Of a stretch of 64,000 bases of DNA, positions 11,196 through 19,497 are shown piece by piece. The notes beneath the pieces were generated by a model that searched no databases, was not told the origin of the DNA, and was given only the letters and a program-made list of their open reading frames with translations. The first letter of the stretch is position 1; every line of letters starts with the position of its first letter. Source of the stretch: Microbacterium sp. p3-SID336 (lineage in GTDB: Bacteria > Actinomycetota > Actinomycetes > Actinomycetales > Microbacteriaceae). The translations under genes were made by a program, and so were the position numbers. Location: contig NZ_JALXPE010000017.1 of assembly GCF_025143365.1 (NCBI RefSeq), forward strand, positions 1 to 64,000, written 5' to 3'.

Positions 11196-12266
11196 GTGGG
11201 CCTTGACCTCCTGTTCGCCAGCACCACCCCCAGCCCCGAACCGGCTGCGGGCGGGTTCGATCTGCTCGGCACCATCCTCTGGCCGCTGAAGTGGGTCGTC
11301 GAGCTCATCCTCGTCGCCTGGCACTGGCTGCTCACCGCCGTCGGACTCCCGGCCGCCTCGGGCATCACCTGGGTGCTGTCGATCGTCGGTCTCGTGATCG
11401 TGGTGCGCGCGGCGCTCATCCCGCTGTTCGTGAAGCAGATCAAGAGCCAGCGGAAGATGATGGAAATCGCTCCTGAACTGCGAAAAGTTCAGGAGAAGTA
11501 CCGCGGCAAGAAGGATCAGCTCTCTCGCGAGGCGATGAGCCGCGAGACGATGGCGCTGTACAAGAAGCACGGCACGACACCCATGTCGAGCTGTCTGCCG
11601 CTCCTGGTGCAGATGCCGATCTTCTTCTCGCTGTACAGCGTGCTGAGCGACGTCAGCAAGCACGCGAAGGACAACGTCGGTGGCGTCGGCCTCCTCAGCC
11701 CGGAGCTGACCCAGGAGTTCTACGACGCCAAGCTGTTCGGCGTCGCCTCCCTGCACGAGACGCTCGGCAACGCGATCGAGACGAGCAACACGACGGCGAT
11801 CATCATCCTCGTCACGCTGGTCGTGCTCATGATCGCCTCGCAGTTCTTCACGCAGCTGCAGATCATCTCCAAGAACCTGTCGCCGGAGGCCAAGACCGGC
11901 CAGGCGTACCAGATGCAGAAGATCATGCTCTACGTGCTGCCGCTGGGCTTCATCTTCTCCGGTGTCTTCTTCCCGCTCGGCGTCGTCGTGTACTGGTTCA
12001 TCTCGAACCTGTGGACCATGGGTCAGCAGTTCCTCGTGATCCGCGAGATGCCGACCCCGGGCTCCGAGGCGGCCAAGGCCCGCGAGGAGCGACTGGCGCG
12101 CAAGGGCAAGGCGATCGACTCCTCCGGCAAGGTCGTCCCGATGTCGGTGTACGAGGCGGAGCAGCAGCGACTCCTCGAAGAGGCGGAGAAGGCGAAGGCC
12201 GAGGCTCCGAAGCGTCAGCAGCCCGTGGGCAAGAAGCGGGCGAAGAAGAAGGGGAGCGGTTCATGA
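11196..12266 (+). CDS. yidC: Membrane protein insertase YidC
   Basis: Oxa1/YidC/Alb3-family insertase, 356 residues from a GTG four bases after the yidD stop. Hydrophobic spans lie at about 30-55, 60-80, 135-155, 185-210 and 240-275, with the conserved amphipathic segment QIKSQRKMMEIAPELRKVQEKY between the early spans. The C-terminal tail (from about 290) is long, charged and Lys/Arg-rich, which in this family contacts the ribosome. The stop overlaps the khpB start (ATGA). Confidence 0.97.
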   Translation: MGLDLLFASTTPSPEPAAGGFDLLGTILWPLKWVVELILVAWHWLLTAVGLPAASGITWVLSIVGLVIVVRAALIPLFVKQIKSQRKMMEIAPELRKVQEKYRGKKDQLSREAMSRETMALYKKHGTTPMSSCLPLLVQMPIFFSLYSVLSDVSKHAKDNVGGVGLLSPELTQEFYDAKLFGVASLHETLGNAIETSNTTAIIILVTLVVLMIASQFFTQLQIISKNLSPEAKTGQAYQMQKIMLYVLPLGFIFSGVFFPLGVVVYWFISNLWTMGQQFLVIREMPTPGSEAAKAREERLARKGKAIDSSGKVVPMSVYEAEQQRLLEEAEKAKAEAPKRQQPVGKKRAKKKGSGS

Positions 12267-12754
12267 GCGAGGTCGTGACCGGGAGCACCGAGCCGACGGT
12301 GGCACAGCTCGAGCACGAGGGTGACGTCGCCGCCGACTACCTCGAGGAGCTTCTCGACATCGCGGACATCGATGGGGACCTCAACCTCGACGTCCGCCAG
12401 GGTCGCGCCTACGTCTCGGTGGAGGCAGAGGGCGACGGACTGTCCGTGCTGTCGGCGCCGGAGACCGTGCAGGCCCTCCAGGAGCTCACCCGCCTGGCCG
12501 TCCAGAACAAGACCGGCTCCTTCTCGCGTCTGATCCTCGACATCGGTGGATCCCGCGACACGCGCCGTCGTCAGCTGGAGACGCTGGTGGAGGCGGCCGC
12601 GGCGAAGCTCGACGAGGGGTCCTCCCAGGCATCGCTTCCCGCGATGTCGAGCTACGAGCGCAAGCTGGTGCACGACATCGCCGCCGACCGCGGCCTGGTC
12701 TCCGAGTCGTACGGCGAGGGCGCGGATCGGCACACCGTCCTGCGTCGGCGCTGA
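12263..12754 (+). CDS. khpB: KH/R3H RNA-binding protein (Jag/KhpB)
   Basis: A 163-residue single-stranded nucleic-acid-binding protein with a KH-like domain (about 25-95) and an R3H domain (about 100-163) with the motif SYERKLVHDIAADR. It lacks the N-terminal Jag domain of firmicute homologues, as is normal in actinobacteria. KhpB acts with KhpA as an RNA chaperone in firmicutes; the actinobacterial role is less clear. The ATG overlaps the yidC stop by 4 bases, fixing the start. Confidence 0.95.
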   Translation: MSEVVTGSTEPTVAQLEHEGDVAADYLEELLDIADIDGDLNLDVRQGRAYVSVEAEGDGLSVLSAPETVQALQELTRLAVQNKTGSFSRLILDIGGSRDTRRRQLETLVEAAAAKLDEGSSQASLPAMSSYERKLVHDIAADRGLVSESYGEGADRHTVLRRR

Positions 12755-12787
12755 GCTGCTGGTGCTTCGTCGGTTCGGGAAGACAGC

Positions 12788-13420
12788 ATGAGTGCAGTGG
12801 AAGCGGAGCCCGCGGTTGCCGCGTCGCTGTTCGGCGATCGCATAGAGCTGGCTCGCGCGTTCACCGAGGCGCTCGCGCGCGAGGGGGAACAGCGTGGCCT
12901 CATCGGGCCGCTGGAACTCCCTCGGCTGTGGACTCGGCACATTCTGAACAGTGCGATCGCCGCGCCGCTGTTCCACGGGTCCGTTGCGGACATCGGCTCG
13001 GGCGCCGGGCTGCCCGGGCTGGTGCTGGCCATCGCGCGCCCCGATGTGTCATGGACTCTGATCGAGCCGATGGAGCGTCGCGTCACCTGGTTGAACGAGC
13101 AGGTCGCGGCGCTGGAGCTCGCGAACGTCACCGTGCTGCGAGCTCGCGCGGAGGACGTGAAGGCGGGTGAGGGGTTCGACGTCGTGACGGCGCGGGCGGT
13201 GAGTGCGCTCCGCACGCTCATTCCGCTGACCGCTCCGCTTGCGCGGGATGGGGGAGAGCTGACGCTGCTGAAGGGGCTGAACGCCGCCAACGAGATCGAG
13301 GCGGCGCAGAAGCAGATCAAGAAGTTCCGACTCTCCGACGTGCGGGTGGAAGTGCTGGGTGAAGGAGTCCTGCCGGAGACGACTCGCGTCGTTCGAGCCC
13401 GGGTGCGAGAGACGGCCTGA
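12788..13420 (+). CDS. rsmG: 16S rRNA (guanine-N7) methyltransferase
   Basis: RsmG (GidB) methylates G527 of 16S rRNA using S-adenosylmethionine; its loss gives low-level streptomycin resistance in other bacteria. It has 210 residues, with the SAM-binding motif DIGSGAGLPGLVLA at about 62-75, an acidic ribose-binding loop IEPMERRVTWL and the VTARAVSAL motif. The gene is the last of the rpmH-led run; the parS-rich gap follows 31 bases later. Confidence 0.97.
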   Translation: MSAVEAEPAVAASLFGDRIELARAFTEALAREGEQRGLIGPLELPRLWTRHILNSAIAAPLFHGSVADIGSGAGLPGLVLAIARPDVSWTLIEPMERRVTWLNEQVAALELANVTVLRARAEDVKAGEGFDVVTARAVSALRTLIPLTAPLARDGGELTLLKGLNAANEIEAAQKQIKKFRLSDVRVEVLGEGVLPETTRVVRARVRETA

Positions 13421-13451
13421 TTCCGGGAGCGTCCGGCTGTCGTCCACGCCG

Positions 13452-13467
13452 TGTTTCACGTGAAACA
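13452..13467. other. parS site (16/16)
   Basis: Perfect ParB-binding palindrome TGTTTCACGTGAAACA, 31 bases after the rsmG stop. Confidence 0.95.
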
Positions 13468-13967
13468 TGAAGCCTCGATCGCCGGCCGCGGGTGCCTCGG
13501 TCACCGAGAGGGTCCGTGGTGCGGGTTGATGGTGTGTGGCAGTGGCGTGTGCGTTCTCTGCTTGCCGCGAGGGCGCGGACCGTCTTACGTCCTGGGTGTT
13601 CTCAGGGCGTGAGGCTGCAGTGGTCCGCGCGACCGGATCTCCAGGATTGGGGATCGCGAGGTCTCGTTCGGGCGTCGTCGCGGTGGCGGCCGTGGGCGAC
13701 TCGCCTGTGCACGGGGATGTGCTCCGCGTGACGGAGTCCATTGTGACGGCTTCTGCTGGGCGGATGTCTCCCGCTGATCGAGGACTGTACGGGTGGATGG
13801 TTCCTCGCTGGTCGAGGACCGGTGCTGTTGAGGTGGGCACGCCGGGAGAGACGGGTTCGCCGAGCGTGCGGTATTACTCGGCACCCAGTTCCACCGGCCG
13901 GACTGATCGGTGGCCTGCGGGGTGGATCGGGGATGCATCTCCTCGGGTCAGGTGCTTCCCGCGCGCG

Positions 13968-13983
13968 CGATTCACGTGAAACA
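13968..13983. other. parS site (14/16)
   Basis: CGATTCACGTGAAACA differs from the consensus at positions 1 and 3; the central TTCACGTGAAACA is intact. First member of the roughly 123-bp repeat series. Confidence 0.8.
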
Positions 13984-14090
13984 TCGAAGTTCTCGCGTCC
14001 CGCGATGGTCTGCATTGGTTTTGGTGGGGGTGTGGCCGTTCGGGCGCGCCCCGGCGACCAGTCATTGGCGGTTGCGCTTTGTGGCTGCGG

Positions 14091-14106
14091 CATTTCGCGT
14101 GAAGCA
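14091..14106. other. Decayed parS (12/16)
   Basis: CATTTCGCGTGAAGCA has four changes, including one in the central CACGTG, so ParB binding may be lost. It is credible only because it lies exactly in register between the flanking sites of the tandem repeat. Confidence 0.5.
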
Positions 14107-14214
14107 TCACGCTGATCGAGTCCAACGATGGTCTACGTCGGCTTGGGCGGGCAGGGCTTTTCGGGCGAGGCACGGCGTTTAGTCGTTTGCGGTTGCGTTG
14201 TGGCGACGGGGCGG

Positions 14215-14230
14215 CGTTTCACGTGAAACA
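14215..14230. other. parS site (15/16)
   Basis: CGTTTCACGTGAAACA; only the outermost base differs from the consensus. Confidence 0.92.
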
Positions 14231-14620
14231 TCGAAGTGCTGGCGTTCAGCGGCTGGCTGGACCGCGTGGCGCGTGTCTATTCGATCGAGTCGGCGCGTGT
14301 CGTGGCTCGTGGCCGGTGCCCCTTTCGCGAAGGAGAGTCGCCCTCCAGTCGAAGTTCACCGCACGCCCGATAGCGTGGCCCGCCGCTAGGAAGCAGACCC
14401 CATACGGGACCAGAGGCTAACTGCACGATCTCTGCGTGGGTGTGTCCGTCAGGGGAGTTCGTTGCGACTAGCGACCACGGATTGTTGTCTTCTCGGCGCG
14501 GCGGTTCCCATGAGGGTGGGCGTTGGTGCCTTCACTATCGCCGGCAGTGGGCTGGGCGGTGTCGGCGGGGACGCGCGATGGCGATCAGGTGCTGAGGTCG
14601 CCGTCTTTGGCGCAGCGGGG

Positions 14621-14636
14621 CGTTTCACGTGAAACA
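14621..14636. other. parS site (15/16)
   Basis: CGTTTCACGTGAAACA; identical to the 14215 and 15007 sites, including the shared following bases TCGA at this and the 14215 copy. Confidence 0.92.
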
Positions 14637-14690
14637 TCGAGCTGCTCGTGTTCGGGCTGCTGAGATTCGCGGCCCATGTTGCGGTCTGGA

Positions 14691-14706
14691 CGTTTCACGT
14701 GAAACC
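14691..14706. other. parS site (14/16)
   Basis: CGTTTCACGTGAAACC; both outermost bases differ, the inner 14-base palindrome is intact. It lies only 70 bases from the previous site. Confidence 0.9.
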
Positions 14707-15006
14707 CCGAATCGGGCGCATTCGGCGGTGGTCAGATCGCCCGCATGGGCGGATCCTTCGGCCCGACCAGGGCGTGAGGAGGCTCGCGGACTTCGCCCTG
14801 GCGCTGGAGCGAGGGCCAGGACGCCGACGTGTCTGTCTGGAGGGGTAGGGACGGTCGGCGATCACGGCTTGCTGTTCCCCCGGGGGGCGGCGCCAACAAA
14901 GCGGGACGTGCTCGCGTTCAGCGATGGTCGGCACCGGGCTGGGGAGCGGGTGTCCGCTTGGGCGGGCGATGAAACCCTGCTGAGTTGAGTCCGATCGCGA
15001 CGGCGG

Positions 15007-15022
15007 CGTTTCACGTGAAACA
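15007..15022. other. parS site (15/16)
   Basis: CGTTTCACGTGAAACA at the end of a diverged repeat unit. Confidence 0.92.
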
Positions 15023-15343
15023 TGGAGTCGCATGCGCTCTGCGTTTGATGAGGACGTGCGGGCGGTCTTCGGTGTGATTTCTGACCACGGCCGTCTGGGC
15101 TGTTCATGGTGTCGCCGTTGCTGCCCGCCGCCGGGACGAGCGGGGGCTCGACGCCTCAACTGTCGCCGGCGCCGGTATCCGCGCGGTCCCGAAGGGTCAT
15201 CCGTAGGGGGTGGGGCGGAGGTCGCCGCGGCCATCCACGGGCGGAGCCCTGCCGTCAGGATGCAGCTTGGGGTTTCAGCTCACGCCAACGCGGGTCGGGG
15301 GGAGGTGGCGCGTTAACGGAGAGTCACGGCCGTGGCATCACCA

Positions 15344-15359
15344 TGTTTCACGTGAAACA
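15344..15359. other. parS site (16/16)
   Basis: Perfect TGTTTCACGTGAAACA, about 740 bases before parA. Confidence 0.95.
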
Positions 15360-15824
15360 CAGTGTTGAGGAGGCGCTTCGGTCGCTTGACATGTCCCCCG
15401 CTTGCGCGTCCGTGCCATCATCGTTCGCCAGCTGCCGGTAGCGGCCAGCGAGCCCCCATCCGGGCGAATCGCTGGAAGCGCCTGATCGGCTGGCCGCGCG
15501 GCGGAGGGAACGGCGATGTCGCTCCACGCTGAGGTTGTGCGAGCGGCGTCACCACGGGTTCCCGTGGGGAATGTCCATCTGTAGGAGGCCAATGCAGGCC
15601 AAGGTCGTCCAGTGACACACCTGTTTCGTTGCCGCATGGCTGCGGGGGCAGGCCGGGTCTGCCGCCGCGAGTGCCGTATGGCGACCTTCATCAGACGGGG
15701 ACGCCGGATCGCGTCCAGAGACGTGGCCGGGTCCAGACGATTCTCGGGGGTCTCTGCGCCATGGTGTCGGTGCGGCAGGCGAACGAGCGCGGGTGTACCA
15801 CGGTGCACGAGCCGGCGGGAACGG

Positions 15825-15963
15825 AGGGTGGGACTGGAGGGGAACCGGGGAGCGGGGACCGGAGGGCGGGGGCGGGGAGGGTGGGATCGGTGGGATCGGC
15901 GGGTGTGGACCGGGGCTGGGCGCGAGGAAGTACCGGGGAGCGGGGGAGGGGGTGATTCTGGGG
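15825..15963 (+). other. G-rich tract upstream of parA
   Basis: About 140 bases in which the plus strand has many runs of three to five G separated by one to seven bases (for example around 15855-15893). Such spacing could allow G-quadruplexes on the coding-strand RNA or leading-strand DNA. No gene or repeat unit explains it. It lies between the 15344 parS and parA. Confidence 0.5.
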
Positions 15964-16059
15964 CGACGTGCGGGCGTCGCCGGCCGCGGGAGGCGGCGCC
16001 GGGGTGAAGGACGTGCGCCGGGGGAGCGGCATCGGTGAACGAGGGTCGGTCCTGGCGAT

Positions 16060-16065
16060 TAGAGT
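16060..16065 (+). promoter_or_regulatory. parA promoter -10 element
   Basis: TAGAGT, 24 bases before the parA ATG, is the only good -10 in the interval. No clear -35 is seen. The parS site of the parA start lies about 25 bases downstream, within the range where ParB could block or modulate transcription. Confidence 0.45.
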
Positions 16066-16089
16066 GGAACGCGGCCCCGAAAGGAGTGG

Positions 16090-17013
16090 ATGTTTCACGT
16101 GAAACAGTCCGAGAAGACACCGTCGAACGACTCGTTCGGGATGGATACCCCCCTGGCGCGCGAACTCGCCGACCTCTCCGCTCGTCGCCGCGCACTGGAG
16201 GCCGTGACCGTCGAGTTCAGCGGGAAGACCCGCGTTCTCACGGTTTCGAACCAGAAGGGTGGCGTCGGCAAGACGACGAGCGCGGTGAACATCGCTTCGG
16301 CTCTCGCCGGCCTCGGGGCCACCGTCCTCGTGATCGACCTCGACCCGCAGGGCAACGCCTCGACGGCGCTCGGTGTGCCCCACAACGCCGACACACCCAG
16401 CGTGTACGACGTCCTGATCGACGAGTTCCCGCTCGCGGAGATCGTGCAGCCCAGTCCGGAGAACCCGCGACTCTTCTGCGCCCCCAGCACCATCCACCTC
16501 GCCGGCGCGGAGATCGAGCTCGTCGCGCAGGTCGCCCGAGAGCATCGTCTGCGTCGTGCCCTGGAGGATTACCTCGCCGAGCACCCCGTCGACTTCGTGA
16601 TCATCGACTGCCCTCCCTCGCTCGGGCTGCTCACGATCAACGCCTTTACGGCGGCGACTGAGGTGTTCATCCCCATCCAGTGCGAGTACTACGCGCTGGA
16701 GGGGCTGAGCCAGCTCCTCGGCAGCATCCAGATGATCCAGAAGCACCTCAACCCCGCGCTGCACCTGTCTACCATCCTCCTCACGATGTTCGACGGGCGC
16801 ACACGCCTCGCGCAGCAGGTCGCGGAAGAGGTGCGCACCCACTTCCCGACGCAGGTGCTGGACACTGTCATCCCTCGGTCGGTACGTGTATCCGAGGCCC
16901 CCAGTTTCGGCCAGACGGTCATCGCCTACGACGGTCAGTCCGCCGGGGCGATCGCCTACCGTGAGGCCGCCGTCGAGATCGCGTCCCGAGTGACGCAGAG
17001 CAAGGAGAGATAA
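16090..17013 (+). CDS. parA: Chromosome partitioning ATPase ParA
   Basis: Deviant Walker-A ATPase that drives movement of ParB-parS complexes. It has 307 residues, with the P-loop KGGVGKTT at 56-63, VIDLDPQGNAST for Walker A'/DNA-related contacts and VIIDCPPSLGLLTINA as Walker B. The first 40 residues precede the ATPase fold and are poorly conserved. The start is debatable: the ATG at 16090 has AAGGAG only three bases away and its first codons are the parS palindrome itself (MFHVKQ). The GTG at 16099 would have a more usual spacing of 12, and an ATG at codon 18 is also possible. parB begins on the last base of the stop codon. Confidence 0.97.
   Translation: MFHVKQSEKTPSNDSFGMDTPLARELADLSARRRALEAVTVEFSGKTRVLTVSNQKGGVGKTTSAVNIASALAGLGATVLVIDLDPQGNASTALGVPHNADTPSVYDVLIDEFPLAEIVQPSPENPRLFCAPSTIHLAGAEIELVAQVAREHRLRRALEDYLAEHPVDFVIIDCPPSLGLLTINAFTAATEVFIPIQCEYYALEGLSQLLGSIQMIQKHLNPALHLSTILLTMFDGRTRLAQQVAEEVRTHFPTQVLDTVIPRSVRVSEAPSFGQTVIAYDGQSAGAIAYREAAVEIASRVTQSKER
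16091..16106. other. parS site (16/16) in parA start
   Basis: Perfect TGTTTCACGTGAAACA whose first two bases are the T and G of the parA ATG. ParB bound here would cover the translation initiation region of its own operon. Confidence 0.95.
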
Positions 17014-17978
17014 TGGCGAAGCGCACGGGACTCGGCCGAGGCATCGGAGCCCTCATCCCCACGGCGGACCAGGCCGAGCGACCGGTCGACGTCTTCTTCC
17101 CCGGGGCCAGCCTGCGCCCCGCCGAGACGGAGGCCGTGGCCGCGCCCACGGCCGACGCCGACCTCGAAGCGGTGCCCGGGATCCACCTCATCCAGATCGA
17201 CCCGCAGGCCATCGTGCCGAACCCGCGCCAGCCGCGCACGCACTTCAACCCCGATGACCTCGCCGAGCTCGTGCACAGCGTGCGCGAGTTCGGTGTGCTG
17301 CAGCCCGTGGTCGTGCGGAAGAACGCCGACGGCGAGTACGAGCTCATCATGGGGGAGCGGCGCACCCGGGCCGCACGCGAAGCCGGCCTGGACGCCATCC
17401 CCGCGATCGTCCGTGACACCGCCGACGAGGATCTGCTGCGCGACGCCCTCCTGGAGAACCTCCACCGGTCGGAGCTGAACCCGCTCGAAGAGGCATCCGC
17501 CTACCAGCAGCTGCTCGAGGACTTCGGCATCACGCAGGAGGAGCTCGCGGCACGCATCGGTCGTTCCCGCCCCCAGATCAGCAACACGATCCGCCTGCTC
17601 AAGCTGCCGGTTCCCGTGCAGCAGCGCGTCGCCGCCGGTGTCCTCTCCGCCGGTCACGCCCGCGCGATCCTCAGCCTGGACAGCCCCGAGTCGATGCAGC
17701 GGCTGGCCGACAAGGTCGTGAACGAGGACCTCTCGGTGCGCGCCACCGAGGAGGCTGCCAAGGCGCAGCCGTCCGCCGGCAAGGCTCCCAAGCCGACCCC
17801 GGGCGCGCGTCGCGCCTACCTCGACGAGGTCGCCGGCAAGCTCGGAGACCGACTCAACACCCGGGTGCGCATCTCCCTCGGAGCGCGGAAAGGCCAGGTC
17901 ACGATCGATTTCGCGTCGATCCAGGACCTGAACCGGATTCTCGAGGAGCTCGGCGAAGAAGGCTACGGCCGGTCCTGA
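17013..17978 (+). CDS. parB: Chromosome partitioning CTPase ParB
   Basis: ParB clamp protein that binds parS, hydrolyses CTP and spreads along DNA. It has 321 residues: the N-terminal ParA-contact motif GLGRGIGALIP (6-16), the CTP-binding motif GERRTRAAREAG (114-125), a helix-turn-helix around 173-200 (QEELAARIGRSRPQISNTIRLL), and the C-terminal dimerisation region ending with DLNRILEELGEEG. The ATG overlaps the parA stop by one base, so the two are coupled. Confidence 0.98.
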   Translation: MAKRTGLGRGIGALIPTADQAERPVDVFFPGASLRPAETEAVAAPTADADLEAVPGIHLIQIDPQAIVPNPRQPRTHFNPDDLAELVHSVREFGVLQPVVVRKNADGEYELIMGERRTRAAREAGLDAIPAIVRDTADEDLLRDALLENLHRSELNPLEEASAYQQLLEDFGITQEELAARIGRSRPQISNTIRLLKLPVPVQQRVAAGVLSAGHARAILSLDSPESMQRLADKVVNEDLSVRATEEAAKAQPSAGKAPKPTPGARRAYLDEVAGKLGDRLNTRVRISLGARKGQVTIDFASIQDLNRILEELGEEGYGRS

Positions 17979-18039
17979 CGCCCCCGGAAGTCGGGCAGGG
18001 AGCCCTAGACTCACGAGCAGTGACGTCGAGGAGGCCCCC

Positions 18040-19488
18040 ATGACTCAGACACCGTCCGGATCCACCCTGCGCGGCAAGGTCATCGCGATCAGCATCGCCG
18101 CCGCCCTCGGCGGATTCCTCTTCGGCTTCGACACGGCGGTGATCAACGGTGCCGTCGACGCGTTGGCGGGGGACGTCTCCGGGTTCGACCTCGGCGTCGG
18201 GCTCAAGGGCTTCGCCGTCTCCTCGGCCCTGATCGGCTGCGCGATCGGCGCCTGGTTCGCGGGGCCACTCGCCAACAGGTGGGGTCGCATCCCGGTGATG
18301 GTGGTGGCGGCCGGGCTGTTCCTCGCGTCGTCGATCGGATCCGGCCTGGCCTTCGGCGTGATCGACCTCATCATCTGGCGTATCGTGGGCGGGCTCGGTG
18401 TGGGCGCCGCCTCCGTGATCGCTCCCGCGTACATCGCCGAGGTCTCTCCAGCGAGCATGCGCGGCAGACTCGGGTCGCTGCAGCAGCTCGCCATCGTCAC
18501 CGGCATCTTCATGGCACTCCTGTCGGACGCCCTGCTCGCGGAGGTCGCCGGTGGCGCCGCCGAGCCCCTGTGGGGCCTGCACGCGTGGCGATGGATGTTC
18601 ATCGCGGAAGCCATCCCGGCCGTCGTGTACGGCATCCTCGCGCTGAAACTGCCCGAGTCGCCCCGCTACCTGGTGCGCAAGGGCGAGATCGACCGCGCGT
18701 CCGAAGTGCTCACGACCGTGACCGGCACCGTCGACGTGAAGGCGAAGATCGAGGAGATCACCGGCACCATCAACACGGAGCGCTCCGAATCGCTGCGCGA
18801 CCTGCGGGGCAACCGCCTGGGTCTCAAGCCGATCGTGTGGGTGGGCATCCTGCTGTCGGTGTTCCAGCAGTTCGTCGGCATCAACGTGATCTTCTACTAC
18901 TCGACGACGCTGTGGCAGTCGGTCGGCTTCGGGGAGTCCCAGGCGCTGCTGATCACCGTCATCACCTCGGTCACCAACATCGTCGTCACGATCGTGGCGA
19001 TCCTGCTCGTCGACAAGGTCGGCCGCCGCATCATGCTGCTCGTCGGCTCCGTGGGCATGACCGTGACCCTGGGGTTGATGGCACTCGCCTTCTCCTTCGG
19101 CACGCTCGACTCCGCGGGAACCGTGACGCTGCCCGACCCGTGGGCCACCGTCGCGCTGATCTGCGCGAACGCGTTCGTCGTGTTCTTCGGTGCCACCTGG
19201 GGGCCGCTCGTGTGGGTGCTGCTGGGGGAGATGTTCCCGAACTCCATCCGCGCCGGCGCCCTCGCGGTGGCCGCGGCGGCGCAGTGGGTCGCCAACTTCT
19301 TCATCTCGACCACCTTCCCGGCCTTCGCGGAGATCGGTCTCACGTTCGCCTACGGCTTCTATGCCTTCTTCGCCCTGCTCTCCTTCTTCTTCGTGTACTT
19401 CAAGGTCGCCGAGACGAAGGGCAAGGAACTCGAGGAGATGAGCGAGGACGTCACGGTGGAGCGCCGCAGGCGTCCCGCACGCGCGTAG
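18040..19488 (+). CDS. Sugar porter (MFS) transporter
   Basis: A 482-residue proton/sugar symporter-like protein of the MFS sugar porter family, in the XylE/AraE/GLUT group. Twelve membrane spans can be counted. Family signatures include the GFLFGFDTAVINGA start of span 1, RxGR-type loops (NRWGRIPV; DKVGRR), PESPRYLV before the central loop, and QQFVGINVIFYY in span 7, which lines the sugar site. The substrate cannot be assigned. A -10 TAGACT lies at 18006-18011 and GAGGAGG six bases before the ATG. It is the first gene of an accessory block placed between parB and trxA. Confidence 0.93.
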   Translation: MTQTPSGSTLRGKVIAISIAAALGGFLFGFDTAVINGAVDALAGDVSGFDLGVGLKGFAVSSALIGCAIGAWFAGPLANRWGRIPVMVVAAGLFLASSIGSGLAFGVIDLIIWRIVGGLGVGAASVIAPAYIAEVSPASMRGRLGSLQQLAIVTGIFMALLSDALLAEVAGGAAEPLWGLHAWRWMFIAEAIPAVVYGILALKLPESPRYLVRKGEIDRASEVLTTVTGTVDVKAKIEEITGTINTERSESLRDLRGNRLGLKPIVWVGILLSVFQQFVGINVIFYYSTTLWQSVGFGESQALLITVITSVTNIVVTIVAILLVDKVGRRIMLLVGSVGMTVTLGLMALAFSFGTLDSAGTVTLPDPWATVALICANAFVVFFGATWGPLVWVLLGEMFPNSIRAGALAVAAAAQWVANFFISTTFPAFAEIGLTFAYGFYAFFALLSFFFVYFKVAETKGKELEEMSEDVTVERRRRPARA

Positions 19489-19497
19489 GCTGGAACG

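Larger units (their letters stand above)
13968..14230 (+). repeat. Tandem ~123-bp parS repeat
   Basis: Two diverged head-to-tail units, bounded by three parS sites whose starts are 123 and 124 bases apart (13968, 14091, 14215). Internal landmarks repeat at matching distances: GATGGTCT at 14004 and 14127 (123 apart), and a 17-base block at 14060-14076 and 14181-14197 with 15 identities. A third, looser copy ends at the 15007 parS: GATGGTC at 14923, then a 13-base block at 14955-14967 that matches 14140-14152 at 12 positions. The units presumably arose by duplication of a parS-bearing segment and then decayed. Confidence 0.75.
13421..16089. other. Gene-free parS array region
   Basis: No credible gene occurs in this 2.67 kb. 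Open frames here have no ribosome-binding sites, no recognisable domains, overlap on both strands, and many begin with MFHVK simply because parS reads that way. The plus strand is strongly G- and T-rich; for example 14161-14220 has 27 G, 16 T, 13 C and 4 A, the skew expected of neutral sequence on a leading strand. It contains seven near-perfect or perfect parS sites, one decayed site, a set of about 123-bp repeats and a G-rich tract. It is best read as a centromere-like segregation region. Confidence 0.8.

Noticed and set aside
13049..15441. Short frames beginning MFHVK on both strands between rsmG and parA
   Set aside because: The shared N-terminus is the translation of the parS palindrome. 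No ribosome-binding sites, no consistent length and no domains; they overlap one another on both strands.
13421..16089. CRISPR array
   Set aside because: Repeats here are parS palindromes at irregular or 123-base spacing without uniform spacers, and there are no cas genes.
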